A stretch of 6,945 nucleotides of DNA. It comes from Candidatus Bathyarchaeota archaeon (GTDB lineage: Archaea > Thermoproteota > Bathyarchaeia > Bathyarchaeales > Bathycorpusculaceae). Both the position numbers and the translations under genes were made by a program. Where the stretch lies: positions 1 to 6,945 of the forward strand of contig DAOVMU010000077.1 of assembly GCA_030630585.1 (NCBI GenBank), read 5' to 3'. The notes beneath the pieces were generated by a model. The model saw only the letters and a program-made list of their open reading frames with translations. It searched no databases and was not told where the DNA came from. Below are positions 1-5,295 of this stretch, piece after piece (the stretch's first letter is position 1; each line of letters starts with the position of its first letter).

Positions 1-377
1 ATTGTGAAGAGGGTTGCGTACTTCTGTGAGGATGCGCTGATTACTTTGTATATGTTTTCAGTTGTTGGGATTAGAGGGATTTTTCTCTCGTATCTGTATC
101 TTGGTTTCTCGAATGTGAGGTCGTTTGTCTTGCAGAAGTTTTGGTAACAGTCGATTAGTTTTGTTTTGGTTGCGTTGCATACGTTGTGGTTTGCTATAAA
201 TGCTAGTACTTCTTTAGGATTCATTAGGTCTGTGTTTCTGCCTAATTGGTTAAGTTTCTGTGAAGTTGTGTATAATGTGTTTTCAGATAGTCCTCTGCGT
301 TTCATTTCTAACAGAGTATTTATTATTCTGTCTTCATGTTTTATTCCCTGTGTATGGGCCCGTGGTCTAGTCACCAT
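1..377 (-). CDS. Tyrosine recombinase (archaeal integrase), C-terminal part beyond the window
   Basis: This is a DNA strand-exchange enzyme of the tyrosine recombinase family, of which only about 125 N-terminal codons are visible. The visible part matches the helical core-binding (SAM-like) domain that precedes the catalytic domain. It holds the stretch MKRRGLSENTL (residues 25-35), helices to about residue 90, and then the linker PRYRYERKIPLIPTTENI (about residues 92-109). That linker resembles the region in archaeal integrases just before the catalytic core. The catalytic R..HxxR..Y residues would lie left of position 1, so activity cannot be judged. The start is uncertain. The frame is open from 515 down to 1. 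In-frame starts are ATG 392, ATG 377, GTG 374 and ATG 305. Family-like sequence (HEDRIINTLLE) begins upstream of ATG 305, so ATG 377, inside the tRNA intron, is preferred. The gene is antisense to tRNA-Arg and probably belongs, or once belonged, to an integrated element lying to the left. Family call from motif memory, not a search. Confidence 0.78.
   Translation of the reverse strand, partial: MVTRPRAHTQGIKHEDRIINTLLEMKRRGLSENTLYTTSQKLNQLGRNTDLMNPKEVLAFIANHNVCNATKTKLIDCYQNFCKTNDLTFEKPRYRYERKIPLIPTTENIYKVISASSQKYATLFT
317..327 (+). promoter_or_regulatory. Putative TATA box of tRNA-Arg
   Basis: The AT-rich stretch TATTTATTATT lies about 29-39 bp before the first base of the tRNA. This fits an archaeal box A with transcription starting a few bases upstream of the mature 5' end. 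It lies inside the antisense integrase coding region, so the two genes share this DNA. The call rests on position and composition only. Confidence 0.45.
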
Positions 378-473
378 GTCTGAGGGGGGCATCCTAGCCT
401 CAGAATGGCTAGTCTGGATTAGGACGCTGGCCTGCGGAGCCGGAGATCCTGGGTTCAAATCCCAGCGGGCCCG
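356..473 (+). tRNA. tRNA-Arg (anticodon GCG) with a 42-nt D-loop intron
   Basis: The gene decodes CGC/CGU arginine codons. The acceptor stem GGGCCCG (356-362) pairs perfectly with CGGGCCC (466-472), followed by discriminator G473. No CCA is encoded. The D-stem GTCT (365-368) pairs with GGAC (422-425) including one wobble pair. The anticodon stem 427-431/439-443 (one U-G pair) closes the loop CTGCGGA, which gives anticodon GCG at 434-436. The variable loop is 444-448. The T-stem CTGGG/CCCAG (449-453/461-465) closes the loop TTCAAAT. Between the two halves of the D-loop lie 42 extra bases (373-414). Removing them gives a normal 76-nt tRNA with D-loop AGTCTGGATTA, which contains A14, G15, G18-G19, A20 and A21. 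A20 is a known arginine identity base. The arginyl-tRNA synthetase gene lies about 1.1 kb downstream. Confidence 0.93.
373..414 (+). other. Non-canonical tRNA intron in the D-loop (bulge-helix-bulge)
   Basis: The intron is bounded by two copies of CTAGTC (367-372 and 409-414). CTAG is self-complementary, so 367-370 pairs with 409-412 as the central 4-bp helix. The bases TCA (371-373) and TCT (413-415) then form two 3-nt bulges. Inside the intron, CCAT (374-377) pairs with ATGG (405-408). After a single bulged G378, TCTGAGG (379-385) pairs with CCTCAGA (398-404), closing a 12-nt loop. Archaeal splicing endonuclease cuts after the second bulge base. That places the cuts after C372 and C414 and restores a perfect D-loop. 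The outer exon helix is weak (only a U366-G416 wobble), as is common for non-canonical introns. Splicing would need the endonuclease form that accepts relaxed motifs. The central helix uses C367 and T368 of the D-stem, so the precursor fold and the mature D-arm exclude each other. Confidence 0.88.
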
Positions 474-567
474 CTCTAAACGAACTGAAAACCTTTGCTC
501 CCCCAAATCGCGCAGCTAACGTCTACGTACTCTATTCACGAACCAGAACTCAAGATCCACTTTTCGG

Positions 568-1410
568 TTAGAGCTCGAAGCCCTCCAGCAGTTTATCTAT
601 ATCTTTCCCCATGTTTTCACCTGAATAACCACCTTCCAAAACGAAGAATGTATGCTTGTTTAATGATGCTATTCTTTTTCCTATTTCTCTGAAACCTTTC
701 TCGGTTAAACCAAGAGAGGCTAAGTCTCCTGCATGAGAGTCAAATCCAGCAGAAACAGCAACAACCTCAACATTGTCCACGTCAACTCTGCTTAAGGCTT
801 GATCAAGAGTCTTCAAATACACGTCATCTCCACAATTAGCTCTTAGTGGATAGTTTAAGCAATTAGTCTCAGAACTGTAGCCTGTGCCAGGATAATGCGG
901 AAACCTATGCAACCCAACATATGTCACGTTTTCGTCTCCTAAGAAAATCTCTTGAGTTCCATTGCCATGATGACCATCTATATCCAAAATCAAAGCTGGC
1001 TTGTTTACAATTTTTATAGCTATTGCTATGTTATTTAGATAGCAGAATCCCCTAGTTCTCACCCCTAAGGCGAAGCCGCTTCTTCCAGCGTGATGACCTG
1101 GAGGCCTCATCAAAGAAAATCCTCCAACTTTTGCTGCCAAAACAGCTCCTCCAACCGCAAGCCTCGCATACTCATAAATATTTTCGTAGGCCGGAGTGTC
1201 AGCATCCACGATCAACCCTTCTTCAAGCCTTTGAACATAATCAGCATCGTGCACTCTGAGAATATCCTCTTCAGCAACGGGTTCAGGCGCCAAGAACTCG
1301 TAACCCTTCTCCTTAAGAATATCATGAGCCCTTCTAACTCTTTCAGGTCCTTCTATATGCCAAGACCCATACTCCAAGCATTTCTCTGAGAAAACGATCT
1401 TCGTCTTCAC
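568..1410 (-). CDS. Class I/II histone deacetylase-family amidohydrolase (zinc dependent)
   Basis: This 280-residue protein has the arginase/deacetylase fold of the HDAC, AcuC and acetylpolyamine amidohydrolase superfamily. These enzymes remove acetyl groups from lysine side chains or acetylated polyamines using one zinc ion. Visible motifs are RPPGHHAG with the catalytic His pair H106-H107; LDIDGHHGNG with relay D143 and zinc ligands D145 and H147; AGFDSHAGD with zinc ligand D224; and EGGY with the transition-state Tyr Y262. The second relay position holds N150, which resembles class II and AcuC-like members rather than class I. All residues needed for catalysis are present and the length fits a single compact domain with no targeting signal, so it should be cytoplasmic. 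The start is GTG at 1410, with a G-rich stretch (1421-1418) upstream. It is divergent from argS. The substrate (Alba or other chromatin protein, acetyl-CoA synthetase, or acetylpolyamine) cannot be told from sequence. Confidence 0.93.
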   Translation of the reverse strand: MKTKIVFSEKCLEYGSWHIEGPERVRRAHDILKEKGYEFLAPEPVAEEDILRVHDADYVQRLEEGLIVDADTPAYENIYEYARLAVGGAVLAAKVGGFSLMRPPGHHAGRSGFALGVRTRGFCYLNNIAIAIKIVNKPALILDIDGHHGNGTQEIFLGDENVTYVGLHRFPHYPGTGYSSETNCLNYPLRANCGDDVYLKTLDQALSRVDVDNVEVVAVSAGFDSHAGDLASLGLTEKGFREIGKRIASLNKHTFFVLEGGYSGENMGKDIDKLLEGFEL

Positions 1411-1439
1411 AACGATTCCCCAAACCCCATATCAAGAAA

Positions 1440-1448
1440 GAAATATAG
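1440..1448 (-). promoter_or_regulatory. Putative TATA box of the deacetylase gene
   Basis: On the minus strand CTATATTTC lies about 30-38 bp upstream of the GTG start codon. This is the spacing expected for a transcript with a very short leader. It lies in the 127-bp divergent gap shared with argS. The call rests on sequence and spacing only. Confidence 0.45.
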
Positions 1449-1472
1449 CCCTTTTGCCTCTGCTACGTATTC

Positions 1473-1486
1473 TTAAACTAAAATAT
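1473..1486 (+). promoter_or_regulatory. Putative TATA region of argS
   Basis: The AT-rich stretch TTAAACTAAAATAT lies 52-65 bp before the argS ATG. Transcription from it would start around 1505-1512 and leave a leader of about 30 nt that contains the Shine-Dalgarno sequence. Its position also argues against the upstream in-frame TTG at 1454 as the start of argS. Confidence 0.45.
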
Positions 1487-1524
1487 GACGTTATCCCTAA
1501 AAGGTCTAAACAACTCACCAAAAA

Positions 1525-1528
1525 GGAG
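1525..1528 (+). promoter_or_regulatory. Ribosome binding site of argS
   Basis: GGAG, inside AAAAGGAGAAAA, stands 9 nt before ATG 1538. This fixes the start at 1538 rather than at the in-frame TTG at 1454. The 28 residues between the two do not resemble an ArgRS N-terminus. Confidence 0.75.
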
Positions 1529-1537
1529 AAAACGTTA

Positions 1538-3487
1538 ATGATCTCGGAGAATCCTTTCGCCGAGTTCCGTTTGGAATGCCAAAACAGTTTAGGAGACGCC
1601 CTCCAAAAGCTTTTTCCTGAAATCCAAATCGCACGCTTGGCCTTAGAGAAACCACCCAATCCAGAGTTCGGTCAGCTAGCTTCCTCACTGTGCTTCGAGC
1701 TTGCCAAACAAGTGAGCGAAAAGCCCCCTGCTCTAGCTAAACGCTTGATCGAAACATTAGACAGGTCGAAGTTTTCCTTGATCGAGCGTGTAGTTGCTGC
1801 TGGAAAAGGCTACGTAAACTTTCATGCAAACCTTGCATTGTTTTCAGCTTTAACTATCGATTCGGTTAGACATTTCGATACGGAATATGGCTTCATCAAA
1901 ACCGCTAAGTCCTTGAAAATAATTGTTGAGCACACAAGTGTAAACCCACTTCATCCAATACACATCGGACAGGCCAGAAACCCTATGCTTGGAGACGCCA
2001 TAGCCAGACTGCTAAAATCGAGAGGCCACAACGTCTACCGCCACTATTACGTGGATGATGTAGGTCGCCAATCAGCAGTGTTAGCCTATGGATATGAAAA
2101 ACTGGGTAAACCGAAACCAGAAGGAAAACCAGATCACTTCATGGGCAAAATATACACAATCACAAGCTGTCTTGTTGAAATTAACCGTTTGAAAAAGGAT
2201 CTTGAACGTGCAAAAACAGCTTCGTCAACTGAGGAAATTACTGAAATTAACAGAGAACTAGATGATTTGATGTCTGCGGTTTCTGAGCTAAACGTGAGAT
2301 TTCCAGAGCTTTTCGAGGAGCTTCTGGAGAAAATACGTGGGGACAAAGACCCTGAGAACGCGGTTAATGAGTTAAACAGAGGTTACGAAGCTGGAGATGA
2401 GAAGGCTAAACAAATCATAAGGAAGGTCAGTGAACTGTGCCTACAAGGTTTTAGGAATACGCTAAGCCGTGCAGAAGTTTTCTATGATTCATGGGATTGG
2501 GAAAGCGAACTGATGTGGAGCAGCCAAGTGCGAAAGGCTCTTGACAAATTGAAGAGGACAGCATACGTTTTTCCAATAGGCGGCGTTCTGGAATTTAACG
2601 CTGAAAAAGTAGCTCAAGAATTTGGCTTAAAGAAAAAGCTTGGTTTGAGGGAATCTTACGAGGTTCCATCCCTAACGCTTGTGCGTTCTGACGGCACTAC
2701 ACTTTATCCCACGCGAGACATTGCCTACGCTTTGTGGAAGTTTGAAAAGGCTGAAAAAGTCATTAATGTTATTGGGATGGAGCAAAAGCTACCTCAATTA
2801 CAATTGAAAATAGCCCTGCACGCTTTGGGCTACGATAACTACGCAGACAACCTGATTCACTTCGCTTACAACCTTGTAAGTCTTCCAGGTCACAAAATGT
2901 CAAGCCGAACGGGCCGCTACATAACATTCGACGAAGTAATGGACGAAGCAGTAAAACGAGCATACGAAGAAGTTTCGAAGCGGTCCCCACAACTACCTGA
3001 AGAAGAAAAACACAAAATAGCAGACTTCGTCGGCATGGGTGCAGTACGATACGCCCTCGTAGAAGTTGACCCTTCCAAACCCGTCGTGTTCACGTGGGAC
3101 AGAGTGCTGAATTTCGAGACAAACAGCGCACCATACATTCAATACTCTCATGCAAGAGCCTGCAGCATCCTAAGAAAAGCCGCAAGAGAACCAGAAAAAC
3201 CAGCATTCAACCTGTTAAAGGAAAAAATAGAGCGTGAAATAATCATGACCTTGGCAAGTTTCCCAGACACTTTCGTTGAAGCCGCAGAACTCCTTAAGCC
3301 CAACCTAATTGCTGACTTCGCCAACGCATTAGCAGACAAATTCAACACTTTTTACAACGCCGTACCAGTCATAAAAGCCAAACCACAAGAACTCAGTGAC
3401 GCAAGACTCGCACTAGTTGACGCCGTAAAAATGGTGCTGAGAAACACGCTGAACCTAATTGGTATAGTGGCACCTGAAAGAATGTAA
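1538..3487 (+). CDS. argS: Arginyl-tRNA synthetase
   Basis: This class I aminoacyl-tRNA synthetase (649 residues) charges tRNA-Arg with arginine in the cytoplasm. An N-terminal Add1-type domain spans about residues 10-105 and contains NPEFGQLASSLCFELAK and GYVNF. The Rossmann catalytic domain begins near 125 with VEHTSVNPLHPIHIGQARN. Its signature reads HIGQ (142-145) where the class motif is HIGH. A lysine- and glutamate-rich, probably coiled-coil insertion covers about 203-300. The second signature is GHKMSSRTG (K453-R457). The C-terminal DALR anticodon-binding domain runs from about 530 to 649, with the conserved APYIQYSHARA near its start and the terminal IGIVAPERM. No key domain is missing. 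The start is ATG 1538, supported by GGAG at 1525-1528. The gene is divergent from the deacetylase and convergent with deoC. A tRNA-Arg gene, one of its substrates, lies about 1.1 kb upstream on the same strand. Confidence 0.97.
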   Translation: MISENPFAEFRLECQNSLGDALQKLFPEIQIARLALEKPPNPEFGQLASSLCFELAKQVSEKPPALAKRLIETLDRSKFSLIERVVAAGKGYVNFHANLALFSALTIDSVRHFDTEYGFIKTAKSLKIIVEHTSVNPLHPIHIGQARNPMLGDAIARLLKSRGHNVYRHYYVDDVGRQSAVLAYGYEKLGKPKPEGKPDHFMGKIYTITSCLVEINRLKKDLERAKTASSTEEITEINRELDDLMSAVSELNVRFPELFEELLEKIRGDKDPENAVNELNRGYEAGDEKAKQIIRKVSELCLQGFRNTLSRAEVFYDSWDWESELMWSSQVRKALDKLKRTAYVFPIGGVLEFNAEKVAQEFGLKKKLGLRESYEVPSLTLVRSDGTTLYPTRDIAYALWKFEKAEKVINVIGMEQKLPQLQLKIALHALGYDNYADNLIHFAYNLVSLPGHKMSSRTGRYITFDEVMDEAVKRAYEEVSKRSPQLPEEEKHKIADFVGMGAVRYALVEVDPSKPVVFTWDRVLNFETNSAPYIQYSHARACSILRKAAREPEKPAFNLLKEKIEREIIMTLASFPDTFVEAAELLKPNLIADFANALADKFNTFYNAVPVIKAKPQELSDARLALVDAVKMVLRNTLNLIGIVAPERM

Positions 3488-3492
3488 AAAAA
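3486..3492 (-). terminator. Candidate T-run terminator after deoC
   Basis: Directly after the deoC stop codon the minus strand reads A followed by seven T's. Oligo-T on the coding strand is enough to terminate archaeal RNA polymerase in many cases. The run overlaps the argS stop codon. There is no matching T-run directly after argS on the plus strand. Confidence 0.4.
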
Positions 3493-3493
3493 T

Positions 3494-4177
3494 CTACGAT
3501 GCACCTTCGATCATTGCAACTGCTGTGCTCGTTCCAATTCTGTTCGCTCCAGCCTCAATCATAGCCACTGCATCAGCATATGTTCTGATGCCACCTGCTG
3601 CCTTAACACCAAGATCATCCCCCACAGTCTGCCGCATCAATCTAACATCCTCAACCGTCGCTCCTTTCCCAAAGAACCCAGTACAAGTTTTCACAAAATC
3701 TGCGCCAGCCTCTCTAACAAGCCTGCAAGCAACTATTTTCTCTTCATTTGTCAAGCATGCCGTCTCAATAATAACCTTGACAATAATCTCCTTTGACAAC
3801 CGTTTAACATCAACAATAGCAGCAATGTCTCCTCTTACAACTTTGTAATCTCTCGACTTCAACGCACTCAAGTTGATAACCATATCCAGTTCCTCCGCTC
3901 CTTTTTCCACGGCTTTAACAGCCTCCAAAGCCTTTATCTCTGTCAACGTGGTCCCGAAAGGAAAGCCTATTGTCGAGCAAACCTTAACGTTTGAGCCCTT
4001 CAAAAGCGTTGTAGCCAATTCAACATAAACCATATTGACACACACACATCCAAAACCATACTCTACAGCGTCTTTACACAATCTTTCAATATCGCTTTTG
4101 GTTGCTGTAGCCCTAACACTCGTAGAATCTGTTATTCTCTTTAACTCTTCCCTTGAAACAGCCATTTCACATCTCAA
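3494..4177 (-). CDS. deoC: Deoxyribose-phosphate aldolase (DERA)
   Basis: This class I aldolase reversibly cleaves 2-deoxyribose 5-phosphate to glyceraldehyde 3-phosphate and acetaldehyde in deoxynucleoside breakdown. The 227-residue TIM barrel matches the usual archaeal length. Catalytic residues are visible: D98 in EELDMVIN, the Schiff-base lysine K163 in GADFVKTCTGF, and K192 in GVKAAGGIRT. RIGTS near 214-218 forms the phosphate-binding end. The N-terminal segment, usually close to DHTLLKP, reads DSTSVRATAT here (residues 17-26). ATG 4177 is the first start and ATG 4165 (residue 5, giving MAVSREEL) is an equally good alternative. The gene is convergent with argS, with 6 bp between stop codons. 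It starts 93 bp downstream of the methyltransferase gene on the same strand, so co-transcription is possible. No phosphorylase or phosphopentomutase gene is visible nearby. Confidence 0.95.
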   Translation of the reverse strand: MRCEMAVSREELKRITDSTSVRATATKSDIERLCKDAVEYGFGCVCVNMVYVELATTLLKGSNVKVCSTIGFPFGTTLTEIKALEAVKAVEKGAEELDMVINLSALKSRDYKVVRGDIAAIVDVKRLSKEIIVKVIIETACLTNEEKIVACRLVREAGADFVKTCTGFFGKGATVEDVRLMRQTVGDDLGVKAAGGIRTYADAVAMIEAGANRIGTSTAVAMIEGAS

Positions 4178-4270
4178 CGCTTACACTGAACCGTCCAGTC
4201 TTATTATCCATTTCTGCAAAAGAGTTAAAGACAGTCATCCAGTTGTCTTAATAGATTTCTGATTCTCTGA

Positions 4271-5200
4271 CTATCTCGGATGTTTGGCTGCCTTAATGAC
4301 TAGTGCTGAAGGGGAAGTTTCCCCATATTTCCTGATCATGTCAACGGCTGCAATGTATTCCTCTTGAGCTTTTTCCATTTGTTCCTTGTTCAGACGGGAT
4401 GTATCAAGATAAAATATTGGAGGCGTCGCGCTTAAATCGTAATCAAAGACTTCAACATTAATCTCTTTTAGTCCAGTGTCCGAGAACATTTCAAGAAGTT
4501 CTTCTTGTGAGAAATAGTAAATATCGCCTGAACTATAGTTGCATTTGCATCTATACATGGCTAGATGGGCTTCCTGAGCCTTATTTCTTGCAATCGGGAT
4601 GCTTTCAACTATTATCATCTCTCCATCTTTAGACAAAACACGATTCATTTCACTCAAGACATTTCGTATGACTTGCTTATTCCTGAAATTCCTAATACAA
4701 TGAATAGCTACAGCCTTATCGATAGAATAGCTTTTTAATGGAATAAACTGCGCATCAGCCTTCAAACCCTGAATTCTATGCGTTAATTCCACTTCAGAAA
4801 CGGATTCCTTAAAATTTTTCCACCAGCCATGGCGGCTCATTCCATTCATACCGTCTAAGCCAATGATCCTTCGTGAGCATCCTGCTGCAGCAACTGTAAA
4901 ATATCCTCTTCCACAACCAACATCCAGTACCATGTCATCCATCTCCAGTCCAATGTCTCTGGCTAAAGCTGTTCTCTCCATGCCTATGTCGGATCCTGAA
5001 TAAACGTCCCACCAAGAGACATCGAATTCTCTAAAAAGTTGTTTGAGTATTCTTCCACACTTCTCATAGACCCTTCTAAATTCTTCCTGCGGTTTTCCGT
5101 ATAACGCAAGGAATCCTGAAAAGTCATCCAGTTCGACAGCGAATCTTTTGGCAAGTCTTGGAATCGCTTGTAGCCCCAAGAGTTGTAAATTGATTCCCAT
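4271..5200 (-). CDS. SAM-dependent class I methyltransferase, substrate unknown
   Basis: This 309-residue protein has a seven-strand Rossmann methyltransferase core in its middle. Motif I is VLDVGCGRG (91-99). The acidic SAM-ribose ligand is D116 in IIGLDGM. D149 in LKADAQFIPL fits the adenine-contacting position. SIDKAVAIHCIRNF (159-172) and EMNRVLSKDGEMIIVE (184-199) are the usual post-motifs, as in UbiE/Methyltransf_11-type enzymes. About 85 residues precede the core and a charged tail follows it; I recognise neither, and they probably choose the substrate. No membrane segment is seen. The start is taken as ATG 5200 (MGINLQLL). The in-frame ATG at 5239 overlaps the likely TATA box TATAAAAG, so it should lie upstream of the transcript. 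The gene is divergent from the TIM-barrel gene and is followed 93 bp later by deoC. A small-molecule methyltransferase is the best guess. Confidence 0.85.
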   Translation of the reverse strand: MGINLQLLGLQAIPRLAKRFAVELDDFSGFLALYGKPQEEFRRVYEKCGRILKQLFREFDVSWWDVYSGSDIGMERTALARDIGLEMDDMVLDVGCGRGYFTVAAAGCSRRIIGLDGMNGMSRHGWWKNFKESVSEVELTHRIQGLKADAQFIPLKSYSIDKAVAIHCIRNFRNKQVIRNVLSEMNRVLSKDGEMIIVESIPIARNKAQEAHLAMYRCKCNYSSGDIYYFSQEELLEMFSDTGLKEINVEVFDYDLSATPPIFYLDTSRLNKEQMEKAQEEYIAAVDMIRKYGETSPSALVIKAAKHPR

Positions 5201-5228
5201 TTCATCGTCGCACTGAATTATTAAGAGG

Positions 5229-5243
5229 CTTTTATACATTAAT
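5229..5243. promoter_or_regulatory. Shared divergent promoter core (methyltransferase and TIM-barrel genes)
   Basis: On the minus strand TATAAAAG (5236-5229) lies about 29 bp before ATG 5200, giving a short leader of roughly 5-10 nt. On the plus strand the same bases read TTTATACATTAAT (5231-5243). This resembles the archaeal box A TTTATA and lies 53-65 bp before ATG 5296. The two genes would then share one TATA region, and a factor bound here could affect both. The overlap is seen in the sequence; joint use is inferred. Confidence 0.55.
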
Positions 5244-5283
5244 AGCTGTGCACAAATGCTGACTCCAGCAAGTTGCTACACAA

Positions 5284-5290
5284 GAGGTGG
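5284..5290 (+). promoter_or_regulatory. Ribosome binding site of the TIM-barrel gene
   Basis: GAGGTGG is a strong Shine-Dalgarno sequence ending 5 nt before ATG 5296. The in-frame GTG at 5287-5289 lies inside it and so is unlikely to be the start. Confidence 0.75.
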
Positions 5291-5295
5291 CATGC

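Noticed and set aside
367..414. Insertion-like target duplication (CTAGTC repeated on both sides of 42 bases)
   Set aside because: The repeat is fully explained as the self-pairing CTAG central helix plus matching bulge bases of a bulge-helix-bulge intron. No transposon ends are visible.
166..519. Plus-strand open frame of 117 codons
   Set aside because: It runs through the tRNA gene on its own strand, has no recognisable domain, and lies opposite the integrase frame, which has clear family-like sequence.
474..567. SSV-type split attachment site downstream of the tRNA 3' end
   Set aside because: No integrase fragment or repeat of the tRNA 3' half is seen on this side. The deacetylase gene begins right after a 94-bp spacer.
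1454..1537. Upstream in-frame TTG start for argS (28 extra residues)
   Set aside because: It overlaps the likely promoter, does not resemble an ArgRS N-terminus, and ATG 1538 has a well-placed GGAG.
5201..5239. Longer methyltransferase start at ATG 5239
   Set aside because: That ATG overlaps the TATAAAAG promoter element, so it would not be transcribed. ATG 5200 fits the expected start of the mRNA.
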